The notes: generated by a model not told the origin, from the letters alone. Counted from the stretch's first letter, positions 7,246 through 14,949 are shown. The stretch is 17,278 bases of DNA from an uncultured Prevotellaceae bacterium (GCA_900315105.1 OMXX01000085.1:1-17278), one strand, 5' to 3'. Translations and numbers: made by a program.

Positions 7246-9975
7246 ATGGATAATCTGTTAATTATATCAGACGATGGTAAAGAAGTAAAAGGTATAAGAG
7301 ATAAATCTGTTGTACATATATCTATTCCCAATGGAGTGACACGAGTCGGCAATAAAGCATTTGAGAATTGTATTTTTCTCCAGAATGTTGAAATACCCAA
7401 TGGGGTAAAAGCTATTGGATGGGCTGCATTTAAAGCGTGTAAGTCCTTAAAGAGCATAATTCTCCCAAATAGCATAACAGATGTTGAAAGTTGCGCTTTT
7501 GTAGATTGCTCATCTTTGACAGAAATATGCTTGTCAAATGCTATGTCTAACCTAAGTGTGGGCATTTTCCAAGGATGTACATCATTAAGAAAAATCACGA
7601 TTCCAAATAGCATAACAAGAATAGGCGGAGGTTCATTCAAGGGATGTTTATCTCTTAAAGATATTACTATCCCTGAAAATGTGACTTCTATTGTAGGTAA
7701 CGCATTTGAAGGAACAAAATGGTATAATGATTTGCCTGATGGAGTTATATATATCAATAAGATTCTATTCAAGATTAAAGGCACTTTTCAAGATTGTACA
7801 GTTTGTGTTGATGAAGGAACGATTAGTATTGCCAATCAAGCATTTAAGGGCTGTAGTAGTTTAACAAATATCACAATTCCTAATAGCCTAACTAACATTG
7901 GAACGTGTGCATTCGAAGAATGTTCGTCTTTACAAAGTATTGTTATTCCAAATAGCATAAAGAGTATTCCTTATAGTGCATTTAGGAGGTGTGCTTCTCT
8001 ACAAAGAATTACACTCCCAGATAGTATTACTGATATTGGCTGTCAAGCATTTAAAGACTGCTTGTCTCTTGAAACTGTAGTTATTCCTGAAAGAGTCTCA
8101 TGTATAGGAGAAGAAGCCTTTTCTGGTTGTTCATCCTTACAGAATATCGAAATTCCCAAAAGTGTGACAAGCATTGGTGATAAAGCGTTTTCAGGATGTT
8201 CATCTCTTGATGCTATTAACATCCCTGACAGCATCATTTCAATTGCAAGTAATGCATTTGAAAGGACAAAATGGTATAATGACCAACCTGATGGGGTCGT
8301 ATACATAAACAAGATTCTTTTAAACATTAAAGGTTCTTTTCAAGAAAGGACCATCAGTATTATAGAAGGTACTGTTGGTATTGCTAATAAAGCGCTTGAA
8401 GCCTGTACTTCTTTACAAAGTATTGTGATTCCCAATAGTGTGAAAAGCATTGGTGATTGTGCCTTTAAAGAGTGTTCGACTCTTGAAACTATAGATATTC
8501 CTAATAGTTTATTTTGTATAGGAAAAGAAGCTTTTTCTGGTTGTTCTTCCTTACAGAATATCGAAATTCCCAATAGTGTGACTAGTATTGGTGATAAAGC
8601 ATTTTCCGGATGTGCATCACTTGAAAATGTTGATATCCCAAATAGTATAACGCAATTAAACGATTATATATTCTACAGATGTAACTCATTAAAATGTATT
8701 GATATTCCTAATAGTGTAATTAGTATTGGCAACCACACATTCTCTGATTGCAAATCACTTGAGAGTGTTGATATCCCAAATAGCGTAAGAGAAATAGGTG
8801 CTAAGGGGAGGCCTATGTATCAAGGGTATTCATTTTACCATACTGGATTAAAGGAAGTATATATCCCGAAGAGTGTAAAAAAAATAGGGAAGCATGTATT
8901 TGAATGCTCTACATTGGAAAACATTATTGTGGACGGTGAGAATCAAGATTATATGTCTATTGATGGAGTTTTGTTTGAGAAGTGTGACAATAGTAATGAA
9001 ACAACTCCTATATATAAGTTATTAACATACCCTCCCCGAAAAGAACGAACCTCGTATAACATTCCTGATTTTGTTACTACAATAGGCCAATATTCTTTTT
9101 CTGATTGTTGCATTCTAAAGAACATCGAGATTCCTAATGGTGTCATTTCTATTGAGGATAGTGCTTTTTCTGGCTGTTCTTCACTTATGAATATAGAACT
9201 TCCAAATAGTGTTGTGAAAATTGGTACATACGCGTTCTGTAACTGCAAATCCTTAAAATGTATAGATATACCAGAAAGTGTTACAACCATCGGCTATTTT
9301 GCTTTTAACCGTACAGGATTGACGAAAGTTTACATTCCCAATACAGTAAAAGAAATTGGGGAGCATGCCTTTTGCAATTCCCCAATTGAAAAGATATGTG
9401 TTGCAGAAGGTAATGAATACTTTATGTCTAAAGATGGCATTTTATTTCAAAAAAATGAAGACAGAGGTGCTGATGTAACATATAAGATTCTTAAATATCC
9501 TCCTCAACGGAATGATGTAACGTATACTGTTGATAATTTTGTGACAAAATTAGATTGCTGTGCCTTCAAAAAAGCAGAAAGTTTAGAGGAGATAATTATG
9601 CATAATGGCATTTCAGACTTTGGAGGTCAACAGACATTTGCCAAGTGTATTTCATTAAAAGAAATCAATATTCCACCTATGGTGGAATGTTTACCTATGT
9701 CATGTTTTGAGGATTGTAGAGCATTGGAAAGCGTATACATATCAAACAGAACTCATTTGACAATCGAGGAGGATGCTTTTAGTGGCTGCTATTCGCTTAA
9801 GAAATTGCATTTTCGATTAGAAGAGACTAGTGAGATAAAAATTGAAGATAAAGCATTTCCTAATTCATTGTTTGATAATTGCGTGCTATGTATTCCCCCA
9901 GGGACTCGATGGGCATATAGACATCATCATATATTAGGAAAGTTCAAGAATATTGAGATAGAAAAGAAGGATTGA
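7246..9975 (+). CDS. BspA-type leucine-rich-repeat protein, no signal peptide (LRR2)
   Basis: 909 residues of LRR_5 repeats with a 23-residue period, such as NIEIPNSVTSIGDKAFSGC. The start LLIISDDGKEVKGIRDKSVV is polar with no signal peptide and resembles the internal cap at about residue 425 of LRR1, so the two proteins are related. Long internal copies are visible: the AFE-TKWYND region recurs 552 bases apart (8 repeats) and the FSGCSSLQNIEIP region 414 bases apart (6 repeats), both exact multiples of 69 bases, pointing to recent repeat duplication. The C-terminus has the family cap (LCIPPGTRWAYRHH). Its stop is 2 bases before the ATG of the GHKL ATPase gene, so the products are likely made together. 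Predicted cytoplasmic recognition protein; target unknown. No clear promoter is seen directly upstream. Confidence 0.85.
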   Translation: MDNLLIISDDGKEVKGIRDKSVVHISIPNGVTRVGNKAFENCIFLQNVEIPNGVKAIGWAAFKACKSLKSIILPNSITDVESCAFVDCSSLTEICLSNAMSNLSVGIFQGCTSLRKITIPNSITRIGGGSFKGCLSLKDITIPENVTSIVGNAFEGTKWYNDLPDGVIYINKILFKIKGTFQDCTVCVDEGTISIANQAFKGCSSLTNITIPNSLTNIGTCAFEECSSLQSIVIPNSIKSIPYSAFRRCASLQRITLPDSITDIGCQAFKDCLSLETVVIPERVSCIGEEAFSGCSSLQNIEIPKSVTSIGDKAFSGCSSLDAINIPDSIISIASNAFERTKWYNDQPDGVVYINKILLNIKGSFQERTISIIEGTVGIANKALEACTSLQSIVIPNSVKSIGDCAFKECSTLETIDIPNSLFCIGKEAFSGCSSLQNIEIPNSVTSIGDKAFSGCASLENVDIPNSITQLNDYIFYRCNSLKCIDIPNSVISIGNHTFSDCKSLESVDIPNSVREIGAKGRPMYQGYSFYHTGLKEVYIPKSVKKIGKHVFECSTLENIIVDGENQDYMSIDGVLFEKCDNSNETTPIYKLLTYPPRKERTSYNIPDFVTTIGQYSFSDCCILKNIEIPNGVISIEDSAFSGCSSLMNIELPNSVVKIGTYAFCNCKSLKCIDIPESVTTIGYFAFNRTGLTKVYIPNTVKEIGEHAFCNSPIEKICVAEGNEYFMSKDGILFQKNEDRGADVTYKILKYPPQRNDVTYTVDNFVTKLDCCAFKKAESLEEIIMHNGISDFGGQQTFAKCISLKEINIPPMVECLPMSCFEDCRALESVYISNRTHLTIEEDAFSGCYSLKKLHFRLEETSEIKIEDKAFPNSLFDNCVLCIPPGTRWAYRHHHILGKFKNIEIEKKD

Positions 9976-9977
9976 AT

Positions 9978-12900
9978 ATGATTATGACACAAGAAGAATA
10001 TCTCGCTTCGGTAGAGAAATCAAAGGAAGAGGCTCACGATGAGACAATGTGGGGAAAACCTGCTCGTGACATCATAACTGGTATTGGTAATAATAGCGGT
10101 ATTAGACCTGTCCGCGCAATATGGGAGTTGGTTCAAAATGCCCGCGACGTAGTGGGCGAAGGTCAAAGAGCCCATATTGTGTTTACTAGAAAAAAAGATT
10201 CTCTCGAATTTAAGCACAATGGTATTCCTTTTACTCATAAGACCATAGAAGCATTAATCATGCAGACCAGTTCCAAGGTTAGTAGTAATAATGTTCAGGT
10301 TGGTCAGTATGGAACAGGTTTCTTAACTACCCATATGTTTGGCTTGATGTTCAAATTGACCGCTCCACTATTAACTTCAGAAGAATTCCCCCGATATTAC
10401 AAGATCTCAGAATTTGAGATTGACAGATCAGCAACTGACAAAGAGGTAATGCGAGGCAAACTGAAAGAGCAGTGGAAAAAGACACAAGATTGGGGGCGTG
10501 ATTATGCACAAACTACAGACACTCCATTTGAATACACTTTATTCAGTTATATTCATGAAAGTAATCAGGCAAGGTTAAATGCAGAAAGCGCTTTTGCAGA
10601 CGCTCCAGATATGGTTCCTTTTGTTCTGAGCATTAATCCAAATGTAGAAAGTATATGCTTTGAAGATCATATTAAATACGAGACTATAACCTATTTGCGT
10701 GAAAAGCAGGATATGGACTACGTGGAGGATCTTACAGATGGTAAAATATATAAAACCAAAGTCCATAGAACAAAGATTAATACTAACAATCTTCAAAAAG
10801 AAGAGAAAGATTACTTTGTGTATAGTATTGTCAGTAATGATAAAACAGAAGATGAACCCTTTGTCAATAAGGTTGTAGTTATGTTGCCCATAACAGAGGA
10901 TGCGGATGGCTCATTAAGGGTGTTGCAATTTGACAAATCATTACCTCAGATTTATATTTATCTCCCTCTGTTAGGCACAGAAGAATGGGGGGTCAATTTT
11001 CTGCTTCATTCGCCATTATTTACTTGTGACAAAGATAGCCGTGATAGTTTGCGGCTTGTTGGAAATGGGCAGAATAATGATGACCAAGCAGAAGCAAATA
11101 GATCTATAATCGAATTGGGAAATAAATTAATATGCCAGTTTATTGATAAAAAAATAACGGCACTGCACGATGCAAAGTATTTGTGCCAAGCCTCATTCAA
11201 GACACAACAGCCTGAAGCAAAATTGAGCGATTATTATAATAGTTTGCAGACTTTCTGGCGCAATAAATTTGAAAATCTTTGTATTGTTGAAGGAGGCTTG
11301 TCAAGTAGATATCTTGTAAGTGCCATAAAGGTCTTAGATGAAACTTTAGCAAAGGCTTGCGAAGAGGATTCTACATTGTTGGATGCAATTTATGGCCTTT
11401 TTGATAGAAATAGACTTTGGACAGTGCCGAAAAAAGAGGATATGGTGTATTGGAGCGATACTATCAATAGATGGTATCGAGATGAGACTACTAATAACCA
11501 TCAGCTAACGATAGAAGATTTGGCAAAAACGATTCCCTCACTTACTATTACTGAAAATGATTTGACGTGGCTGCATAAGTTGTGTAACTACATTTCAAAG
11601 AATCAAGATACATTGTTAGATACATATACCTTAATACCTAACGAGAGACTCTCTCTTCACAAAAAAACTCCTTTACAAAAGACTGTATCGTTTGCAAAGG
11701 TTGTCAAGGATGCTATAGCATTAATGGATCCTGCATCAGTGGACAATTTTGTACATCCGACTTTTGCTGATTTAGCGAATGATACGGTATTCGATTATAC
11801 TAAAGCAAAGGAAAGCATTACAAACTACATCAACAATCATAATGCAGAACAGAATGGCGTGCGAAACAACATTATGACGAACAAAAACCATGATTTGCAG
11901 AACCCTCAAATGCAGAAGCTATTTAATTTAAACATGTATGAAGACAAGAAATTGAGCGACGATGCAGTACAAGTAATCCTAAATCTGTATCAAACCCTTC
12001 TTCCTGAAGATAGTGAAGCCATTCCTGCAAAATTGTTGCCAGTAATTGCGTCATATTATGACAAAACTTTGCAAGAGAACGTTGTAAGGCTTGACAAATC
12101 GTATGAATTGGATGTACGCCAATTCTATACAACTTTAATATATGACTCGCTCTTCAAATTTACTTTGAGAGACGATAAGCAAACCAAGGCCACATGGGTC
12201 AAGAGTATGGTGGAACTTGTATATAGCTATTCGGATATCAAGAGCTATCTGACATATTATCAGGTATATCCTGACCAACAGGGAAACTACAAGTATGCTG
12301 AGTGGCTTAAGAAAAAGGCTGCGACATTACCCGATAGAGCATTGGAAATATATGATACTATTATAAGAAATGTGTCATCAACAGATAATTCGAAGAGTAT
12401 AAAAAAGGAACTTGTTTCTTCAGAGTTTGCGAATTGGTTTGTTAGTACAAATATTCTTGATGGATTGAGTCAATGTAAAGAGATAGAAGATGAAGTTCAG
12501 AAGAAAGGTTACTCTATAACAAATTATGAGCATCAAAAACTCATAGTAGAAATTGTTGAGCATCTGACCCGCAATGATGTAGAAAATGAACATTGGCACG
12601 CATTGTTTAGGGATATTGATAAGAACAAGGGACAAATCATGTTTTCAGTGATACAGAGTCAAACTAAGAAAGACAGTATCTTTGCCTTGATGAAAGTGGA
12701 CGATGAGAGCAAGTTGAAAGCAATTGCAGAATTGGTAAATAACCCAGATTTTGATAGTATCCTTACGATTTCGAAGAATGTTATTGACCAAAAAGCACGT
12801 GAAGCTAATGATTTCCAATTCAAAAAGGACTTAGGTGCTTATGTAGAAGATATTCTCTTGAAGGAATTAAATAAGGAGCTTGGTAATAATGTCATAGAGG

Positions 12901-13370
12901 TGCCAGAGCCTGTCCGTAACGAGCAGGGAGGACAAGATTTAATACTTAGAATAAATGGAGAAGACTTTTATTATTTCGAAGTCAAGTCTCGTTGGACAAG
13001 TGATCGCTCTGTATTGATGAGTACGGAACAGCATAGGCAATCTTACGAGAACAAGGAACATTATGCTCTGCTTGCTGCAGATATGGTTGGCTATGATATG
13101 GATAAAGTTCGCAGGCATGAGTTCCCCAAATTTGAGGAAGTGAAAGAAAGAATAGTTGTACTTGATGAGATTGGCAAACTCAATGAAAGATTGAAAGACG
13201 CCACATTAAATGACGATAACCAAGTCCATGTAGCAGGAGGTTATCATGTCCTCATATCACAAGATGTTATTCGGAACAATGCAAAAAGTTTCGATTCCTT
13301 TATCGATTCATTAAAACTTGCTATAAGAAAGAGAATTCAAGAAACAAATGCTATTAGTAAAAATTTCTAA
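9978..13370 (+). CDS. GHKL (sacsin/Hsp90-like) ATPase with C-terminal PD-(D/E)xK nuclease domain (DUF3883-like)
   Basis: 1130 residues. The N-terminus has the Bergerat ATP-binding fold: N-box IWELVQNARDVV (E50, N54, D57), FKHNGIPFT (N81-G82), and the glycine loop GQYGTGFLTTHMFG (G109, G112, G114), in the style of sacsin-type bacterial proteins. A long, mostly helical middle follows without a recognised domain. The C-terminus (about 955-1070) has GQDLILRINGEDFYYFEVKS, where D987, E1001 and K1003 form D-x13-ExK, the metal-binding core of PD-(D/E)xK nucleases, preceded by a helix (LGAYVEDILLKELNKELG) as in DUF3883 domains. Likely an ATP-driven switch controlling nucleic-acid cleavage. GHKL ATPases linked to restriction-type nucleases are known in prokaryotic defence loci. 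The ATG at 9978 is chosen; a TTG at 9972 would overlap LRR2, and an ATG at 9984 is also possible. Cleavage itself is inferred. Confidence 0.8.
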   Translation: MIMTQEEYLASVEKSKEEAHDETMWGKPARDIITGIGNNSGIRPVRAIWELVQNARDVVGEGQRAHIVFTRKKDSLEFKHNGIPFTHKTIEALIMQTSSKVSSNNVQVGQYGTGFLTTHMFGLMFKLTAPLLTSEEFPRYYKISEFEIDRSATDKEVMRGKLKEQWKKTQDWGRDYAQTTDTPFEYTLFSYIHESNQARLNAESAFADAPDMVPFVLSINPNVESICFEDHIKYETITYLREKQDMDYVEDLTDGKIYKTKVHRTKINTNNLQKEEKDYFVYSIVSNDKTEDEPFVNKVVVMLPITEDADGSLRVLQFDKSLPQIYIYLPLLGTEEWGVNFLLHSPLFTCDKDSRDSLRLVGNGQNNDDQAEANRSIIELGNKLICQFIDKKITALHDAKYLCQASFKTQQPEAKLSDYYNSLQTFWRNKFENLCIVEGGLSSRYLVSAIKVLDETLAKACEEDSTLLDAIYGLFDRNRLWTVPKKEDMVYWSDTINRWYRDETTNNHQLTIEDLAKTIPSLTITENDLTWLHKLCNYISKNQDTLLDTYTLIPNERLSLHKKTPLQKTVSFAKVVKDAIALMDPASVDNFVHPTFADLANDTVFDYTKAKESITNYINNHNAEQNGVRNNIMTNKNHDLQNPQMQKLFNLNMYEDKKLSDDAVQVILNLYQTLLPEDSEAIPAKLLPVIASYYDKTLQENVVRLDKSYELDVRQFYTTLIYDSLFKFTLRDDKQTKATWVKSMVELVYSYSDIKSYLTYYQVYPDQQGNYKYAEWLKKKAATLPDRALEIYDTIIRNVSSTDNSKSIKKELVSSEFANWFVSTNILDGLSQCKEIEDEVQKKGYSITNYEHQKLIVEIVEHLTRNDVENEHWHALFRDIDKNKGQIMFSVIQSQTKKDSIFALMKVDDESKLKAIAELVNNPDFDSILTISKNVIDQKAREANDFQFKKDLGAYVEDILLKELNKELGNNVIEVPEPVRNEQGGQDLILRINGEDFYYFEVKSRWTSDRSVLMSTEQHRQSYENKEHYALLAADMVGYDMDKVRRHEFPKFEEVKERIVVLDEIGKLNERLKDATLNDDNQVHVAGGYHVLISQDVIRNNAKSFDSFIDSLKLAIRKRIQETNAISKNF

Positions 13371-13406
13371 ACCCTGTTATAAGTAATGGGATTGAAATAA
13401 AATATG

Positions 13407-13414
13407 TAATTTTG
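13407..13414 (+). promoter_or_regulatory. -7 element TAATTTTG for the RhuM gene
   Basis: TAATTTTG matches TAnnTTTG and ends 15 bases before the ATG at 13430. No convincing TTTG lies 19-21 bases upstream. It suggests that the RhuM gene can be transcribed apart from the LRR2/ATPase pair, which ends 37 bases earlier. Confidence 0.45.
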
Positions 13415-13429
13415 CAAACGAAACGAGAT

Positions 13430-14446
13430 ATGGCGAAAAGAAGAGAAATAAGAAACAGTACTGCTGAGTTCCTAATCTTTCAGATAGAAGGAAAGGAACA
13501 AGGGATAGAGGTATACTATAAGGACAAAACAGTGTGGTGTACCCAGAAAGCAATGGGTATGCTGTTTGACTGCTCAACGGACAATGTGGGACTTCATCTG
13601 AAGAACATATTTACAAGCGGTGAACTGGTTAAGGATTCAGTTACCGAGAAAATCTCGGCAACTGCCTCTGATGGGAAGAACTATATGACTCAGTTTTACA
13701 ACCTCGATGCCATCATAAGTGTGGGATATCGTGTCAATAGCATCCGGGCTACTCAGTTCCGCCAGTGGGCCACAAGTGTACTTCGTGAATATGCCATTCG
13801 TGGTTATGTGCTGGACAGGAAACGAATGGAGAATGGTACGTTCTTGGATGAGGACTACTTTGAACACCTGTTAGCAGAGATTCGTGAGATTCGTCTGTCT
13901 GAGCGACGTTTTTATCAGAAATTGACGGACATCTATGCGACAGCAATTGATTACAATCGTGATGCGCCAACGACAAGACTCTTCTTCAAGATGATGCAAA
14001 ACAAGATGCACTATGCCGTTCATGGACGTACGGCAGCTGAACTGATAGTAGAACGAGCCGATGCCGAACAAGAACACATGGGACTGACCACTTGGGAGAA
14101 TGCACCTGACGGAAAGATTGTCAAGACAGATGTATCAATTGCCAAGAACTACCTAAAAGAGGTGGAACTGGCAGACATGGGACAACTTGTGAATGGTGTA
14201 CTGGAATTGGCAGAACGTATGGCTAAACGTCATATCCCTATGACAATGGAGGATTGGGCCAAACAGATTGATACCATCTTGGCGGCAGGTGGTAATGAAG
14301 TGCTGCAAACAGCAGGTTCAGTAACAGCGGACGAAGCCAAAGAGCATGCTGAGACAGAATTTGAGAAGTACCGCATCGTTCAAGATCGTTTGTTCCAGAG
14401 CGACTTTGACAAGTATTTGGGTGGGTTACCTTTTGAAAGTGAGTAA
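13430..14446 (+). CDS. rhuM: RhuM family protein
   Basis: 338 residues from the ATG; a TTG six codons upstream overlaps the -7 element and is rejected. The N-terminal region is a DNA-binding-like domain (VYYKDKTVWCTQKAMGMLFD, LHLKNIFTSGELVKDS), followed by the family hallmark YNLDAIISVGYRVNSIRATQ and FRQWATSVLREYAIRGYVLD. The second half carries MQNKMHYAVHGRTAAELIVE, RADAEQEHMGLTTWE and VSIAKNYLKEVELADMGQLV, all standard for full-length RhuM proteins, so it looks intact. The name comes from a Salmonella pathogenicity-island gene; its biochemical activity is unknown, and homologues are frequent in restriction-modification and defence regions. It lies downstream of the GHKL-nuclease gene on the same strand but has its own -7 element, and its GC content is higher than that of the LRR genes. 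Confidence 0.85.
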   Translation: MAKRREIRNSTAEFLIFQIEGKEQGIEVYYKDKTVWCTQKAMGMLFDCSTDNVGLHLKNIFTSGELVKDSVTEKISATASDGKNYMTQFYNLDAIISVGYRVNSIRATQFRQWATSVLREYAIRGYVLDRKRMENGTFLDEDYFEHLLAEIREIRLSERRFYQKLTDIYATAIDYNRDAPTTRLFFKMMQNKMHYAVHGRTAAELIVERADAEQEHMGLTTWENAPDGKIVKTDVSIAKNYLKEVELADMGQLVNGVLELAERMAKRHIPMTMEDWAKQIDTILAAGGNEVLQTAGSVTADEAKEHAETEFEKYRIVQDRLFQSDFDKYLGGLPFESE

Positions 14447-14474
14447 GATTCCTGTATGCAACATATCATTTCGG

Positions 14475-14558
14475 TAGAAGGACGTAGCCTAATACGCACT
14501 TTTCTGGCAGGTGCCACAAAAAGATGCCGCAATCAGTTCAATAGCGTTGAGCAAGCTC
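14475..14558. repeat. Right inverted repeat framing the cargo
   Basis: Complement of the left repeat: TAGAAGG (14475-14481), a 23-base perfect block (14484-14506), CCACAAAAAGATGC (14514-14527) and GAGCAAGCTC (14549-14558). Spacing of the first three blocks is the same as on the left; the gap to the last is 21 bases instead of 16. The variable 7 bases again form a hairpin, TGGCA (14505-14509) pairing with TGCCA (14512-14516). It begins 28 bases after the RhuM stop. Confidence 0.8.
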
Positions 14559-14580
14559 AGAATAAAAAGTTGAATATGAA

Positions 14581-14612
14581 TTTGGTTCTTTCAAAAAGAT
14601 TGATTACCTTTG
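14581..14612 (+). promoter_or_regulatory. Consensus promoter for the small RNA
   Basis: TTTG (14581-14584), a 20-base spacer and TACCTTTG (14605-14612) match both boxes of the Bacteroidetes housekeeping promoter exactly; this and the radical SAM promoter are the best in the window. No open reading frame with a plausible start follows, which points to an RNA product. Confidence 0.7.
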
Positions 14613-14692
14613 CACCCGATGATGAGTCATAAAACGGCTGGTGGCTCACCGTCGGGTGTTCTTTGATGCAGTTTATCGCAGAATGTGGAATT

Positions 14693-14717
14693 GAGTACGG
14701 TTACCAATTCGTAACCC
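14693..14717 (+). repeat. Right copy of 25-base imperfect repeat
   Basis: Same orientation as 712-736, 21 of 25 bases identical including AATTCGTAACCC. Here it forms the perfect stem of the small RNA terminator, whereas in the left copy the matching arm is imperfect (GGTTTC against GTAACC). Confidence 0.5.
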
Positions 14718-14725
14718 TATTTTTT
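14699..14725 (+). terminator. Intrinsic terminator of the small RNA
   Basis: GGTTAC (14699-14704) and GTAACC (14711-14716) form a perfect 6-bp stem with a 6-base loop, followed after three bases by six T residues (14720-14725). Confidence 0.7.
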
Positions 14726-14773
14726 CTCAATCCCCCAGACTGCCTTTATATAAAGAAAAACTGAGAATTCTTA

Positions 14774-14872
14774 CAAAGTTACGAAAAGTCGAGAGCAGAA
14801 CAAAAGATTTTAATCTTTTTTATGCCGAGACAGAGTAAGTTCGCCATCTCTGATGGCAAAGTTACGAAAAAA
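14774..14872. repeat. Right copy of the perfect 99-bp direct repeat
   Basis: Identical to 492-590 and in the same orientation. Here the minus-strand promoter it contains does not lead into a gene, because the radical SAM gene lies behind the other copy. This suggests that one copy is the original upstream region of the radical SAM gene and the other arose with the island. Confidence 0.9.
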
Positions 14873-14924
14873 CGAGAGAAATGCAAAAGGAAAACTCGTT
14901 TTTCTTTTCATTTCCGAGTGCATG

Positions 14925-14949
14925 GTAAGTTCGGCGAAGCCAAAGTTAC
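14925..14949. repeat. Palindromic module GTAAGTTCGGC / GCCAAAGTTAC
   Basis: GTAAGTTCGGC, three bases, then GCCAAAGTTAC. The 99-bp repeats carry the same plan at 553-583 and 14835-14865: GTAAGTTCGCC, a loop, then GGCAAAGTTAC. Three such modules in one window, two of them inside the boundary repeats, suggest a dispersed intergenic repeat family with built-in -7 elements (TAACTTTG on the minus strand). Confidence 0.45.

Larger units (their letters stand above)
14617..14725 (+). ncRNA. Candidate small RNA (about 105-110 nt)
   Basis: Starts just after a consensus promoter and ends in an intrinsic terminator. The 5' part folds into a long hairpin: positions 14613-14630 pair with 14641-14658, 18 positions with one mismatch (14622 against 14649) and three G-U pairs, around the 10-base loop AAAACGGCTG. 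Transcription probably starts inside the lower stem, leaving at least CCCGA/TCGGG. A mostly unpaired linker (14659-14698) leads to the terminator stem. The arrangement of promoter, structured body and terminator is that of a stand-alone regulatory RNA. I do not recognise its family. It lies within the island, between the right inverted repeat and the right 99-bp repeat. Confidence 0.55.
492..14872. mobile_element. Integrated genomic island with tyrosine recombinase and LRR/GHKL-nuclease cargo
   Basis: Perfect 99-bp direct repeats close off a segment with, in order, a tyrosine recombinase at the very end, two excisionase-like HTH genes, an AT-rich accessory gene block and a small RNA candidate. 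Outside the repeats are GC-richer genes that look like ordinary chromosome (radical SAM, SpoIIE phosphatase, STAS). No relaxase, conjugation, replication or plasmid genes are visible, so this is a minimal integrative element or island rather than a conjugative one. The recombinase has a frameshift, suggesting it no longer moves by itself. The exact crossover point inside the repeats cannot be fixed from this sequence alone. Confidence 0.7.

Noticed and set aside
7246..9975. Regular 69-base repetition that could look like a CRISPR or satellite array
   Set aside because: The period equals 23 codons, the frame stays open throughout, and the translation is a standard LRR_5 array; there are no fixed repeats with unique spacers.
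3557..9975. Surface adhesin role for the LRR proteins, as for BspA of oral Bacteroidales
   Set aside because: Neither protein has a hydrophobic signal sequence at its start nor a C-terminal sorting domain.
10215..10223. HNG in place of the usual D-x-G in the ATP-binding fold of the GHKL protein
   Set aside because: H-N-G-x-P-F is, as far as I know, normal for sacsin-type bacterial relatives, so it is not evidence of a dead ATPase.
13430..14446. RhuM as the effector of a toxin-antitoxin pair
   Set aside because: No small partner gene lies next to it and no toxic activity is established for the family.
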